From assembly GCF_002531725.1 (NCBI RefSeq), contig NZ_NWSQ01000034.1, positions 1 to 64,000 on the forward strand: a stretch of DNA of 64,000 bases, written 5' to 3'. Within the stretch, counting starts at the first letter, position 1. Each line of letters opens with the position of its first letter. A program made the position numbers and the translations under genes. This document shows positions 10,053 to 19,555 of this stretch, piece after piece. The stretch is from Rhizobium sp. L43. GTDB taxonomy: Bacteria; Pseudomonadota; Alphaproteobacteria; Rhizobiales; Rhizobiaceae. Under the pieces are notes generated by a model. The model saw only the letters and a list, made by a program, of their open reading frames with translations. It did not search any database and was not told the DNA's origin.

Positions 10053-11318
10053 TCAGTGAAAGGGACACCTGCGGTCCTCGATATGGGCAACGAACTCATT
10101 GCGAAAATGGCCGAGTGCCGCCCGCAACCCCATCGCCGCCCCGTCACCCAAGGCACAAAACGTATTGCCGAAAATGCCTTTGCAGAGCATATCCAGCTGC
10201 TCCAGATCGCCGGCAGCACCTTCGCCGGCCTCGATCCGGCGCAGGACCTTGACGACCCAGTTCAATCCTTCCCGGCATGGCGTGCACTTGCCGCAGGACT
10301 CATGATGGAAGAATTCGATGATCCGGGTGGCGACCTTGACCATGCAGGTCGAGTCGTCGATCACGATAACGCCAGCCGAACCGAGCATCGAGCCGGCGGC
10401 AGCCAGCGAGTCGAAATCCATCCTCACCTCCAGCCCGTGCTCCGGTATAACAGGCGCTGAGACCCCGCCGGGGATCACCGCCTTGATTCTGCGTCCCGGC
10501 AGCGCGCCGCCGGCGTGGTTCTCGACCAGTTCGCGCAGCGGTATGCCCATCGGCAACTCATAGAGGCCGGGTTTGCGCACCTGCCCACTGAGGCAGTAGA
10601 GCTTCGGGCCGGGGCTCTTGTCCGGGCCGATGCCCCGAAACCAGTCCGACCCCCGTATGACGATATGCGGCACGCAAGCGAGCGTCTCGACATTGTTGAT
10701 CACGGTCGGGCTGGCGTAGAGCCCGGCCACGGCCGGAAATGGTGGCTTCAATCGCGGTTGCGCCCGCTTGCCCTCGAGCGACTCGAGCATCGCAGTCTCC
10801 TCGCCGCAGATATAGGCGCCGGCGCCGCAGTGGATGTGTACGGCGAAATTGAAATCCGAGCCCAGAATGCGCTTTCCGAGATAGCCCTTTGCGTGGGCCT
10901 CGGCGATCGCCTGCTTCAGACGACGGATCGCCGTCACATATTCTCCGCGAATATAGACATAGGCGGTTTCGGCCCCGATCGCGTATGCACTTACCGCCAG
11001 CCCCTCGATCAGTTGATGCGGGTCGTGCTCCATGATGATCCGGTCCTTGAACGTGCCCGGCTCGCCCTCATCGGCGTTGCAGCACAGATATGTCGGCTTG
11101 CCGGTGCGCTTCGGCACGAAACCCCATTTCATACCCGTTGGGAATCCGGCACCGCCGCGACCGCGCAGGTTGGACCGTTTGACGAGGTCGATAACCTCGT
11201 CAGGCGTGTGCTCGCGCAGCGCCTTCGCCAGCGCCTGGTAGCCGCCGCCAGCCTCGTAAGTCGACACCAAATGACCGTCCGCCACATCGACATTTTTGAG
11301 AAGAACCGGCTCGAACAT
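10053..11318 (-). CDS. nuoF: NADH-quinone oxidoreductase subunit F (FMN, NADH site)
   Basis: The 421-aa NADH-binding flavoprotein subunit. It shows the NADH/FMN glycine-rich loop RGRGGAGFPTGMKW, the FMN-binding CNADEGEPGTFKDR, the AGAYICGEETAMLESLEG block, and the N3 cluster motif ESCGKCTPCREG with a further Cys in FGNTFCALGDGA. It receives hydride from NADH and passes electrons to NuoG/NuoE clusters. It lies between nuoE (4 nt away) and nuoG (32 nt away). Confidence 0.96.
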   Translation of the reverse strand: MFEPVLLKNVDVADGHLVSTYEAGGGYQALAKALREHTPDEVIDLVKRSNLRGRGGAGFPTGMKWGFVPKRTGKPTYLCCNADEGEPGTFKDRIIMEHDPHQLIEGLAVSAYAIGAETAYVYIRGEYVTAIRRLKQAIAEAHAKGYLGKRILGSDFNFAVHIHCGAGAYICGEETAMLESLEGKRAQPRLKPPFPAVAGLYASPTVINNVETLACVPHIVIRGSDWFRGIGPDKSPGPKLYCLSGQVRKPGLYELPMGIPLRELVENHAGGALPGRRIKAVIPGGVSAPVIPEHGLEVRMDFDSLAAAGSMLGSAGVIVIDDSTCMVKVATRIIEFFHHESCGKCTPCREGLNWVVKVLRRIEAGEGAAGDLEQLDMLCKGIFGNTFCALGDGAAMGLRAALGHFRNEFVAHIEDRRCPFH

Positions 11319-11322
11319 GGCG

Positions 11323-11832
11323 CTATCCCCCCGGCAGCCGTGCAGAGGTGGGCTCGACGCTCGCGGCTCCCGCTGTCGCCCGCAGGCTGTCCAACAATCC
11401 GTTTATCCGCGCCACATCAAGGTGGGCGTGGTAATCGTCGCCGACTTGCATCACCGGAGCCATCTCGCAGGCGCCGAGGCATTCGACGGTCGAAAGCGTG
11501 AACAGCCCGTCCGGGGTGGTGTCGCCTTTCCTGATCCCCAGCACCGTTTCCAGATGGTTCAGCAGGTCCTCTGATCCGCACAGCATGCAGGAAACATTGT
11601 CACAGAGTTGCAGGTGGAACATCCCCACCGGCTCGGTGTGGAAGAGGGTGTAGAAAGTCGCCAGCTCGTAGACCCAGATCCGCTCGACGCCGAGAATGTC
11701 GGCGACCTCTTCCAACACCGGCCCAGGCAGATGGCCATGTTCTTCCTGCGCGATCAGCAGTGCGGGCATGATCGCGGAGCGCTGGTCGGGATAGCGCGCC
11801 GCCGCCTCTTCGATCTTTTCGCGCATGGTCAT
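11323..11832 (-). CDS. nuoE: NADH-quinone oxidoreductase subunit E ([2Fe-2S])
   Basis: A 169-aa thioredoxin-like subunit with the off-pathway N1a cluster. The four ligand region is seen as CDNVSC (C-x4-C) and, about 40 residues later, CLGAC (C-x3-C). The N-terminal helical part includes PALLIAQEEHGHLPGPVL, typical of the 24-kDa family. I place the start at the ATG at 11832; a TTG three codons upstream (11841) is an alternative with poorer spacing to the AAGGA site. It is flanked by nuoD and nuoF in the operon. Confidence 0.93.
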   Translation of the reverse strand: MTMREKIEEAAARYPDQRSAIMPALLIAQEEHGHLPGPVLEEVADILGVERIWVYELATFYTLFHTEPVGMFHLQLCDNVSCMLCGSEDLLNHLETVLGIRKGDTTPDGLFTLSTVECLGACEMAPVMQVGDDYHAHLDVARINGLLDSLRATAGAASVEPTSARLPGG

Positions 11833-11848
11833 CGCATTCAAATCCTTG

Positions 11849-13063
11849 CTACTTGTCCACCTCCGCCATCACAGGGTCGAGGCTGCCGAGCACGGCGATC
11901 ATGTCCGCCAGATAGCGGGCGTTGGTGACCCCGAAGAGGGCCTGAAGATTGACGAACGAGGGTGCCCGCACCTTCATGCGGAACGGTTTTGGCGACCCGT
12001 CGCTGATGATGTAGAAGCCAAGCTCGCCCTTTGGCGCCTCGATCGCCGAATAGACCTCGCCCTTCGGCACCTTGAAGCCGTAGGCCGACAGGTCGAAATG
12101 CTGGATCAGCGTCTCCATCGAGCAGTGCACCCGATCCTTGTTGAGCGGGAAGGCGATTGTCGGATTGTCGATCTGGAACGGACCCTCAGGCATCTGGTCG
12201 ATGCATTGTTCGATGATCCTCATGCTTTCGCGCATCTCGTCGACGCGGCATCGCCAGCGTGCATAGCAATCGCCCTCGTTACGGGTGATGACGTTGAAAT
12301 CGAGCCGGTCGTAGATCTCGTAGGGCTCATCGCGCCGGATGTCCCAGTCGACACCGGAAGCACGCAGGTTCGGGCCGCTGAGGCCGAGATCGACCGCATC
12401 CTCGGCGGAGATAACGCCTATCCCCTTCGTGCGATTGAGAAACACCCGGTTATCTTCGAGCAGTCGCTCATAGTCGCGGATACGGTTCGGGAAGATGTCG
12501 CAAAACTCCCGGATCTTGGGGAAGAACCCGTCAGGCAGATCCTCGCGCACCCCGCCGACCCGGCAGAAGGACGTGTGCATGCGCGCACCGGTGATCATTT
12601 CCAGGAGGTCCATGATCATTTCGCGCTCACGCATGACGTAAAGCAGCGCGGTCATGGCGCCGAGATCCATCGGCAGCGCGCCGGTGATCAGGAGGTGACC
12701 GGAGATCCGCGCCAGTTCGGCCATCATCACGCGGATATATTGTGCCCGGATCGGCGCTTCTATGCCGAGGAGTTTCTCCACCGCCAGCGCGAAGGCCAGG
12801 TTGTTCGAGGGCGGACAGAGATAGTCGAGCCGGTCCGTCAGCGGGAAAATCTGGGTATAGGTGAAGCTCTCCGCAAGTTTCTCGGTGCCGCGATGGAGGT
12901 AGCCGATATGCGGATCGACGCGGCCGACGAACTCGCCGTCCAATTCGAGGACGAGCCGAAGAACCCCATGGGTGCTGGGGTGCTGCGGACCGAGGTTGAG
13001 AAGCACTTCCCTGGTATTGAGCGCTTCACCCTCGGGCCTGTTGAGCTCGGTGACTTCAGTCAT
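11849..13063 (-). CDS. nuoD: NADH-quinone oxidoreductase subunit D (49-kDa)
   Basis: The 404-aa quinone-site subunit, related to hydrogenase large subunits. Conserved elements: LNLGPQHPSTHGVLRLVLELDGE (split here as LNLGPQHPSTHGV and LRLVLELDGE), DPHIGYLHRGTEKL, the LCPPSNNLAFALAVEKLLG segment, and the C-terminal PSFVNLQALFGVTNARYLADM. His and Tyr in the N-terminal loop are the quinone-headgroup ligands known for the family. It is a separate gene from nuoC (29 nt gap), not the fused NuoCD of enterics. Confidence 0.95.
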   Translation of the reverse strand: MTEVTELNRPEGEALNTREVLLNLGPQHPSTHGVLRLVLELDGEFVGRVDPHIGYLHRGTEKLAESFTYTQIFPLTDRLDYLCPPSNNLAFALAVEKLLGIEAPIRAQYIRVMMAELARISGHLLITGALPMDLGAMTALLYVMREREMIMDLLEMITGARMHTSFCRVGGVREDLPDGFFPKIREFCDIFPNRIRDYERLLEDNRVFLNRTKGIGVISAEDAVDLGLSGPNLRASGVDWDIRRDEPYEIYDRLDFNVITRNEGDCYARWRCRVDEMRESMRIIEQCIDQMPEGPFQIDNPTIAFPLNKDRVHCSMETLIQHFDLSAYGFKVPKGEVYSAIEAPKGELGFYIISDGSPKPFRMKVRAPSFVNLQALFGVTNARYLADMIAVLGSLDPVMAEVDK

Positions 13064-13092
13064 CTCAACGTTCCGGCGTAGGACGGCCTCCC

Positions 13093-13629
13093 TTACGGAA
13101 TGTCCCTGGTGGCAAGGTCGGGCTGCGTTGGCGGCGGACCTTCGGCACCGAAGGGGTTCAACTTGTCCTTATAGCCCCTGAGAGGGAAATCCTTGCGCTG
13201 GGGAAAGCCCTCGAAGCCTTCCCACATGTAGATCCGGCGCAGATCGGGATGTCCCTCGAACCGGATGCCATACATGTCCCAGGCCTCACGCTCATGCCAG
13301 TTGGCGGTGCGCCAGACTCCCGTGACCGAAGGCACTTCAGGAGGATCGCCAAGCCGGCACTTGATGCGGACCCGCCACCTGTTGGGCAGCGAATAAAGAT
13401 GGTAGACCGCCTCGAACCGCGGCATTTCGGGATAGTGATCAACCCCGCAAATGTCCGAGAGGAAATTGAATTGCAGCGCCGGATGCTCTTTCAGGAACCG
13501 GCAGAAGTCGACGATCCTCTCGGGCGGAACGGCAAAGGCGTCGATACCGTGCGCAGTGCCGAGGTCCTCGATTGTTTCTCCGAAGCGCTCCATGATCGGA
13601 GCGCGATTGAGGGACGGCTCCGCACTCAT
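13093..13629 (-). CDS. nuoC: NADH-quinone oxidoreductase subunit C (30-kDa)
   Basis: The 178-aa peripheral-arm subunit that packs against NuoD. The family signature ERE.WDMYGIRFEGHPDLRRI is present as HEREAWDMYGIRFEGHPDL, followed by LRRIYMWEGFEGFPQRKDFPL. Its start overlaps the nuoB stop by 4 nt. Length is somewhat short compared with typical NuoC (about 200 aa) but includes the complete signature region. Confidence 0.93.
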   Translation of the reverse strand: MSAEPSLNRAPIMERFGETIEDLGTAHGIDAFAVPPERIVDFCRFLKEHPALQFNFLSDICGVDHYPEMPRFEAVYHLYSLPNRWRVRIKCRLGDPPEVPSVTGVWRTANWHEREAWDMYGIRFEGHPDLRRIYMWEGFEGFPQRKDFPLRGYKDKLNPFGAEGPPPTQPDLATRDIP

Positions 13630-14129
13630 GACGCTATAACCCGATCCAGAGGTGTGCCGGCGAGTGCCCGGGATCTCTTGATCTTTTCTTGAAGCAGGAG
13701 GAAGCCGTGCATCAGCGCCTCGGGCCGGGGCGGACAGCCAGGCACATGCACATCGACGGGCACGAAGGTTTCCGATCCCTGCACCACGGCATAGGTGTTG
13801 TAGACCCCACCCGAAATAGCGCAGGTGCCCATGGCGATCACCCAGCGCGGTTCCGGCATCTGGTCATAGAGCCGCCGCACGACGGGCGCGAATTTCCGGG
13901 TCACGGTGCCGGCGATGATCATGACGTCGGATTGTCTCGGCGAAGGGCGGAACACCACGCCGAACCGGTCGAGATCGTAGCGGGCGCAACCGGCAGAGAT
14001 CATCTCGATGGCGCAGCAGGCAATGCCGAAGGTCTCCGGCCACAGCGCCGACCTCCGGCTCCAACTGATGATGCTGTCGGCCGTGGTGAACAGCACGCTG
14101 TCGCGGATCGCGTTGTTTACGCCTCCCAT
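13626..14129 (-). CDS. nuoB: NADH-quinone oxidoreductase subunit B (cluster N2)
   Basis: Carries the terminal [4Fe-4S] cluster N2 that reduces quinone. From the ATG at 14129 it is 167 aa; the ORF extends a further 74 codons upstream but that part is out-of-frame nuoA sequence. Cluster ligands are seen in FGIACCAIEM (tandem Cys), MGTCAISGG and VHVPGCPPRPEAL. Its first 13 nt overlap the end of nuoA, and its stop overlaps nuoC, consistent with coupled translation. Confidence 0.96.
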   Translation of the reverse strand: MGGVNNAIRDSVLFTTADSIISWSRRSALWPETFGIACCAIEMISAGCARYDLDRFGVVFRPSPRQSDVMIIAGTVTRKFAPVVRRLYDQMPEPRWVIAMGTCAISGGVYNTYAVVQGSETFVPVDVHVPGCPPRPEALMHGFLLLQEKIKRSRALAGTPLDRVIAS

Positions 14130-14482
14130 TCCAGCACTCCTTTCAGCCAGGCGTAGGCGAAGCCTACGATAAGCAGCACCATGAAGACGAACATCTCGAT
14201 ATAGCCGACCAGCCCGATCTCTTTGAGGACGACGGCCCAGGGAAAGAGGAACATCGCTTCGACATCGAAAACGACCAGCAGGATCGCGAGGATGAAGAAC
14301 GGCACCCTGAAGCGGCCCGCCGCCGCCTCGCCCGCTGCGTCCATGCCGCATTCATAGGGCATGTTCTTGGCGGGGTAGGGATTGGATGGGCGCAGCAGCG
14401 AGGAAACGAACAACGTCACCCCCACCACCAGAACGACTCCGGCGACCATGAAAAGAACCGGCAAGAATTCCATTGCAGTCAT
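14117..14482 (-). CDS. nuoA: NADH-quinone oxidoreductase subunit A
   Basis: Small three-helix membrane subunit near the quinone site. The likely start is the ATG at 14482 (MTAMEFLPVLFMVAG), giving 121 aa. The conserved loop PYECGMDAAGEA and the second-helix acidic motif VVFDVEAMFLFPWA, diagnostic of NuoA, are present. It overlaps nuoB by 13 nt. It lies downstream of nuoN, so the usual A-to-N order is permuted: the membrane genes J-K-L-M-N come first and A-B-C-D-E-F-G follow. Confidence 0.94.
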   Translation of the reverse strand: MTAMEFLPVLFMVAGVVLVVGVTLFVSSLLRPSNPYPAKNMPYECGMDAAGEAAAGRFRVPFFILAILLVVFDVEAMFLFPWAVVLKEIGLVGYIEMFVFMVLLIVGFAYAWLKGVLEWEA

Positions 14483-14611
14483 ATCACTGCACCGGTTGCC
14501 CACTGACCTCATCGCGAACCGGTAAATCGGTCACGCCACGGGGCGACTTGGGCAATCCTTCCTCCGTCTTCAAGTCTATTCCGTCGGTGTGATCATTGCA
14601 AATCCAATCGC

Positions 14612-16051
14612 TCACCCGCCAAAGACCGAATCTTGGGCAAGCTTCAGAAACCACGACGGAAACAGGCCGATGCCGATGGTGCCGGCGGCGGTGACGGCCA
14701 GCGTGGCGCACACCAGAGGCGTCAGAGCCGGGGCGAACGCCCCCTTCGGCTCGCGCATGTACATCACCATGACGATGCGGATGTAGAAATAGGCGGCGAC
14801 GGCGCTGAGCAGCACTGCGATTACCGCCAGCATGACGAAACCACGCTCGACGAGGGCGACCAGCACGTAGAACTTGGCGAAGAACCCGGCCGTCGGCGGA
14901 ATGCCGGCCAGCGAGAAGAGATAGAGCAGCATCAGAAGCGCCAGCCCCGGATGTGACTTGGCGAAACCCGCATAGTCTTCGATGACCTCGCCCGAGACAT
15001 CGCCGTTCCGCATCATGATGACGGCGGCGAAAATGCCGAGATTCGTGAAAGCGTAGATCAGTAGGTAAAGCATCACGCTGGCGATCCCATCGGCACCGCC
15101 GGCCGCCACGCCGAAAATCGCGAAGCCGGCATGGGCGATGCTGGAATAGGCCAGGAGACGCTTGAAATTATCCTGGACCAGCGCCACGAAGCTGCCGAGC
15201 GCCATCGTCACCACCGCAATGACGGCGACGATGATCCAGACGTTCGAGGCTGCGACCAGAGGGTTGAGGAACACCCGCAGGATCACCGCGAACCCAGCCG
15301 CCTTGGGGCCAACCGACATGAAGGCGGTGATCGTCGTCGGCGCGCCTTCATAGACGTCCGGCAGCCACATATGGAAGGGAACAGCGCCGACCTTGAAGAC
15401 CAGCCCCGCGACGATGAAGACCACCGCCAGCAGCAATCCGGGATCGAGCGGATCGCCGGTCACCGCCGCAGCCATCCCGTCCAGTTGCGTCGTGCCGGTA
15501 AGCCCGTAGATCAGCGAAACGCCGTAAAGGAAAATCCCGGTCGAGACCGCGCCAAGGATCACGTATTTCAGTGCTGCTTCGTTCGACCGCCGCTCACGCC
15601 GCAGGAAGCCGGTCAGCACATAGGTGCAAATCACCATCAGTTCGATGCCCACATAGATCGACAGGAGATCGGTCGCCGAGGCCATGATCATCATGCCCGA
15701 AAGCGCGAAGAGCAGCAGGACATAGTATTCGCTGCTCCCGATCCCTTCGATATCGGCATATTTTCGCGAAAGGAGGAATGTCAGAACGGTGGCTAAATAG
15801 AAAACGAACTTGAAGAAGACCGCGAAACGGTCGGCGATGAACATGCCCGTGTAGGCCGGCCGCACCTCGCTCGCCAGCATGAGTGTCGCCAAGGCGGCAA
15901 TCAACACGACCGCGACCGACGCCCCGACAAGGAAATGTTCCTGTCCCTTTCGCACAAACTGTCCCAGGATCAGCAGGATGCAGGCGCCGGTGATCACAAC
16001 GATCTCGGGCAGGCTCGCCAGGGCCGACTGGAAAAGCATGGCGGCGGTCAT
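14612..16051 (-). CDS. nuoN: NADH-quinone oxidoreductase subunit N (antiporter-like)
   Basis: A 479-aa polytopic antiporter-like subunit. Visible proton-channel features are the Glu of the TM5 motif (LLSIYVGIELMVICTYVL), the Lys in FMSVGPKAAGFAVIL, and VQDNFKRLLAYSSIAHAGF. About 14 transmembrane helices are expected. Its start overlaps the nuoM stop by 4 nt. A second ATG five codons in (16039) is possible. A 129-nt gap separates it from nuoA, where a second promoter could lie. Confidence 0.94.
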   Translation of the reverse strand: MTAAMLFQSALASLPEIVVITGACILLILGQFVRKGQEHFLVGASVAVVLIAALATLMLASEVRPAYTGMFIADRFAVFFKFVFYLATVLTFLLSRKYADIEGIGSSEYYVLLLFALSGMMIMASATDLLSIYVGIELMVICTYVLTGFLRRERRSNEAALKYVILGAVSTGIFLYGVSLIYGLTGTTQLDGMAAAVTGDPLDPGLLLAVVFIVAGLVFKVGAVPFHMWLPDVYEGAPTTITAFMSVGPKAAGFAVILRVFLNPLVAASNVWIIVAVIAVVTMALGSFVALVQDNFKRLLAYSSIAHAGFAIFGVAAGGADGIASVMLYLLIYAFTNLGIFAAVIMMRNGDVSGEVIEDYAGFAKSHPGLALLMLLYLFSLAGIPPTAGFFAKFYVLVALVERGFVMLAVIAVLLSAVAAYFYIRIVMVMYMREPKGAFAPALTPLVCATLAVTAAGTIGIGLFPSWFLKLAQDSVFGG

Positions 16052-17523
16052 TGGCCGCTCCCCCTGCTGTGCACGTGCTCCAGCAGTTGCTTCACCGAGG
16101 CATCGATGATGTTGAGAAAGGGTTTCGGATAGAGCCCAACCCAGAGTACGAAGACGGCCAGCGGCAGGATCGCAGCCATCTCACGGGCGTTCACGTCGCG
16201 TATCTTCAACCGGGCGCCGACGCTGGCCGGGCCAAGCGCGACTTTCCCATACATGCCAAGCAGATAGGCAGCCCCGAGCAATGCGCCCAAAACGGCGGCC
16301 GAGCCGGCGACCAGGTTGGCCGCAAACCCGCCTGACAGCACCAGCAACTCGCCCACGAACGAATTCGTTCCCGGCAGCGCCATCGACGACAGGGTAAACA
16401 GTGCCAGAAACGTGGTGTAGATCGGCGCCACCTTCATCAACCCGCCATAGTCGGCGATGCTGCGGGTATGGGTCCGCTCGTAAATCAGCCCGACCAACAG
16501 GAACAGGGCGCCTGTCGTCACGCCATGATTGAACATCTGCAAGATACCGCCCTCGAGCCCGCGGAGGTTCAGTGCAAAAATCCCCAGCGTCACGAAGCCC
16601 ATGTGGCTGATGCTGGAATAGGCCACCAGCTTCTTCAGATCGTCCTGCGCCAGCGCGAGCAACCCGCCATAAACGATCGCAAGCACCGAAAGCGTCAGCA
16701 TCAGCGTCGAATAATACATCGATGCCTCCGGCAGCATCGGCAGCGAGAACCGCAGGAATCCGTAGGCGCCCATCTTCAGGAGCACTCCGGCGAGGATAAT
16801 GCTGCCTGCCGTCGGCGCCTGCACATGGGCGTCCGGCAGCCAGGTATGGACCGGCACCATCGGCACCTTGACCGCAAAAGCGATCAGGAAGGCGAAGAAC
16901 AGCCAGGACTGGATCCGGAACGGCAAGTCCTGCTCTGTCAAGGCGAGGATATCGAAGGTCCTGCCACCGTAGAAATAAAGCACGATGACACCGATCAGGA
17001 ACAGGAGGCTGCCCGCCAGCGTGTAGAGGAAAAACTTGATCGCCGCATAGACCCGACCCTCGCCGCCCCAGACGCCGATGATGAGGTACATCGGGATCAG
17101 CATCGCCTCCCAAAAGACGTAGAAGAGGAACAGATCGAGCGCGCAGAAGACCCCGAGCATCAGCGCCTGCATGGAGAGCAGGCATATCATGAATTCCTTC
17201 ACCTTGCGGTCGATCGCGACCCAGGAGGCGAGCACGCAGATCGACCCCAACAGTGCGGTCAGGAACACGAAGAGCGCGCTGATTCCGTCGATGCCGAGCG
17301 CATAATTGATCCCGAGCGCAGGTACCCACGGGCGCGTCTCGGTGAACTGCATGGCATGGGTCGTGGTGTCGAAGCCGACCAGCATGGCGATGCAGAGAGC
17401 AAGGTCGAGGACGGTGAAAGAGAGCGCAGTCCACCGAGCCGCATCGTCACCGCGCAGGAACATCAGAACCGCAGCACCGGCGACGGGTGTGAATATGATG
17501 AAGCTGAGGAGCGGGAAGCCCAT
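16048..17523 (-). CDS. nuoM: NADH-quinone oxidoreductase subunit M (antiporter-like)
   Basis: A 491-aa antiporter-like subunit. Diagnostic NuoM features include LFYVFWEAMLIPMYLIIGVWG (TM5 Glu), the GVLLKMGAYGFLRF segment (TM7-8 Lys), AQDDLKKLVAYSSISHMGF and ALPGTNSFVGELLVL (C-terminal Glu). It is one of four antiporter-like proteins encoded in this operon. It is separated by 9 nt from the upstream NuoL-like gene and overlaps nuoN. Confidence 0.95.
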   Translation of the reverse strand: MGFPLLSFIIFTPVAGAAVLMFLRGDDAARWTALSFTVLDLALCIAMLVGFDTTTHAMQFTETRPWVPALGINYALGIDGISALFVFLTALLGSICVLASWVAIDRKVKEFMICLLSMQALMLGVFCALDLFLFYVFWEAMLIPMYLIIGVWGGEGRVYAAIKFFLYTLAGSLLFLIGVIVLYFYGGRTFDILALTEQDLPFRIQSWLFFAFLIAFAVKVPMVPVHTWLPDAHVQAPTAGSIILAGVLLKMGAYGFLRFSLPMLPEASMYYSTLMLTLSVLAIVYGGLLALAQDDLKKLVAYSSISHMGFVTLGIFALNLRGLEGGILQMFNHGVTTGALFLLVGLIYERTHTRSIADYGGLMKVAPIYTTFLALFTLSSMALPGTNSFVGELLVLSGGFAANLVAGSAAVLGALLGAAYLLGMYGKVALGPASVGARLKIRDVNAREMAAILPLAVFVLWVGLYPKPFLNIIDASVKQLLEHVHSRGSGQ

Positions 17524-17532
17524 GGCACTCCT

Positions 17533-19308
17533 CTACCGCCACGCCACGACGAAGACGACGATGGCTGCGATCAGACCGACGACCATCGCCAGCACGTGAT
17601 GGGTCACGACACCCGTCTGGAGCCGCCTGAGCCGCCCGCCGCCATGCAGGATCGCGTGGGCAATGCCATTCACGACGGCATCGACGCCGGCAAGATCGAG
17701 CCGGAGTCCTGCCCGCGCCGCGCCGTGCAGCAAGGGCAGCGCCGCAGTCTCGGAGACGTTGCTCACCGCCTGCTCATAGCGCGCCAGCGGCCTTTCGGCG
17801 AGCCACATGAAGGCCCGCGCACCCTTGCGATAAAACCAGTCGGTGTCGAGGCTGATCGTCTTCTCGGGATCGAGCGCCCAGAGGAACAGCACGAACCCCA
17901 GGGCGGTGAACATCAGCAGCCCGAGGCTCTCCATGACATGCAGGCCCGTATAGGGTTCGAAATCCACCGGATAGGGCAGAAGCGCATAAAGCGGCTGCGG
18001 GAACACCCCGATCGCAATGCAGAGCACCGCCGCCATGCCCATGGCAATCAGCATGTTGCGCGGTGGCTCGCGCGCCTCCAGTTTCCGGTCCGTCCCGAAG
18101 AACATGTAATAGGGAAGCTTGAGGCCAGTGTGCAGGAACGTCCCGGACGATGCCATCGTCAGCGCCAGCACCACCAGCGCGCGGTGATCCGCTCCTGCAG
18201 CCGCTATCACCATCGATTTGGTGACGAAACCCGAGAAGAACGGGAACGCCGAGATCGCGAAGGCGCCGACCATGTAAAGCGCGACGGTCAGTGGCATGGT
18301 CTTGTAAAGCCCGCCGAGCTCGGTGAGCTTGCGTCGGCCGGTGACGTAGATGACGGCCCCGGCACCCATGAACAGCAGCGCCTTGTAGAGGATATGCGCG
18401 AAAGCGTGGCTGGCCGCTCCGTTTAACGCCATCTCGGTCCCGATGCCGATACCCGCGATCATATAGCCCACTTGGCTGACGATGTGATAGGCGAGAAGCC
18501 GTCGGCAATCGTTCTCCAGCACCGCGTAGATGACGCCGTAGAGCGCCATGATGGTGCCAAGCCAGACCAGGAGCTCGGTCCCCGGAAACGCCCGCGCCAG
18601 CACATAGACGGCGGTCTTGGTGGTAAACGCGCTCATGAACACCGCCCCGGTGACGGTCGCCTCCGGATAGGCATCGGTCAGCCAGGCATTGAGCGGCGGC
18701 ACGGCCGCGTTGAGGATGAAGCCGGAAAGGATCAGGTAGTCGCCGACCCCCATTCCCCCGTTGGTGAGGCCCCCGGTGATCGGGCCGAAAAGCAGTGAAC
18801 CGGTGGCGAGCCCGTGGGAAACGATGCCGCCGAGCAGGACGACGCCGCCGGCGATATGGACCATGAGATAGCGGAAGCCGGCCCGGATCGCCGGCCCATC
18901 ACGCTGCGCGAAGACCAGATAGGCGGAAGCGAATGCCATGCCCTCCCAGAACAGGTAGAGGGTCAGGTAGTCACCGGCAAACACCACGCCTAGCGCGCTG
19001 CCGACATAGACGAATGCCGCTACGTGCTGGCCGGCATCCGTCAGGTGCAGCGCGTAGACCATGCCGATCAGCGCCATGATGGTGAAAACGGTGGCGAAGA
19101 CGATGCTGAGCTTGTCTACCTTCGCGATCAGGATCTCCTGTCCGATGAACCGCGCTTCACCATAGCTGCCCGGCTCCATCGCAAGCACGGCAAGGATCGC
19201 CAGCGCAGGGATCAGAAGCAGATAGGCCTTGCGGACCGACCCGCTGAGGAACGGGATCGGCAGGGCGCCGGGAATAAAGAGCAGAGCCGGATGGATGAAG
19301 TCAGTCAT
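17533..19308 (-). CDS. nuoL: NuoL-equivalent antiporter-like subunit (MrpD-like core with NuoL-type tail)
   Basis: A 591-aa polytopic protein. The core has the antiporter-family elements LYLFWEGMAFASAYLVF (TM5 Glu), AFTTKTAVYVLARAFPG (Lys), ENDCRRLLAYHIVSQVGYM and HILYKALLFMGAGA. The end is NuoL-like: a long amphipathic stretch after DTDWFYRKGARAF, then VDAVVNGIAHAI, RLRRLQTGVVTHH and a last transmembrane helix. I therefore take it as the distal subunit that carries the lateral helix. Annotation pipelines may call it Na+/H+ antiporter subunit D. It overlaps the 84-aa gene upstream by 8 nt. Confidence 0.82.
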   Translation of the reverse strand: MTDFIHPALLFIPGALPIPFLSGSVRKAYLLLIPALAILAVLAMEPGSYGEARFIGQEILIAKVDKLSIVFATVFTIMALIGMVYALHLTDAGQHVAAFVYVGSALGVVFAGDYLTLYLFWEGMAFASAYLVFAQRDGPAIRAGFRYLMVHIAGGVVLLGGIVSHGLATGSLLFGPITGGLTNGGMGVGDYLILSGFILNAAVPPLNAWLTDAYPEATVTGAVFMSAFTTKTAVYVLARAFPGTELLVWLGTIMALYGVIYAVLENDCRRLLAYHIVSQVGYMIAGIGIGTEMALNGAASHAFAHILYKALLFMGAGAVIYVTGRRKLTELGGLYKTMPLTVALYMVGAFAISAFPFFSGFVTKSMVIAAAGADHRALVVLALTMASSGTFLHTGLKLPYYMFFGTDRKLEAREPPRNMLIAMGMAAVLCIAIGVFPQPLYALLPYPVDFEPYTGLHVMESLGLLMFTALGFVLFLWALDPEKTISLDTDWFYRKGARAFMWLAERPLARYEQAVSNVSETAALPLLHGAARAGLRLDLAGVDAVVNGIAHAILHGGGRLRRLQTGVVTHHVLAMVVGLIAAIVVFVVAWR

Positions 19309-19555
19309 AATAGTCCTCGCGCCGCATCAGCCGGACCCGATGGCCGAGAAACTTGGAAACGAAGATAAGCAGGACGCAGGAGACGAAGCCGTAGACGGCC
19401 GACCAGCCCGGCAGGCTGTCCCACAGATATTCGGCGTGTTCGCGAGACACCAGAAAGTCGGCGACGACGATCAGGACGAGCACGAGGTAGAATAGTCGGC
19501 GGCGCGGCCTCGCATATTGCTCGTCACCAAAGAAGTCGACGACACGCTTGATCAT
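19301..19555 (-). CDS. 84-aa membrane protein inserted in the nuo operon
   Basis: A small protein with two predicted transmembrane segments (about LFYLVLVLIVVADFLV and YGFVSCVLLIFVSKFLG) and a charged tail ending RREDYYD. It overlaps the upstream antiporter-like gene by 4 nt (ATGA) and the downstream NuoL-like gene by 8 nt, so it is very likely translated with them. I do not recognise a named family. By position it could be an accessory membrane subunit that goes with the extra antiporter-like subunit, but that is inference. Confidence 0.75.
   Translation of the reverse strand: MIKRVVDFFGDEQYARPRRRLFYLVLVLIVVADFLVSREHAEYLWDSLPGWSAVYGFVSCVLLIFVSKFLGHRVRLMRREDYYD

Noticed and set aside
16468..18426. 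652-codon rightward ORF opposite nuoM and nuoL
   Set aside because: His/Gln/Glu/Arg-rich composition typical of antisense translation of membrane-protein genes; nuoM and nuoL on the other strand are certain.
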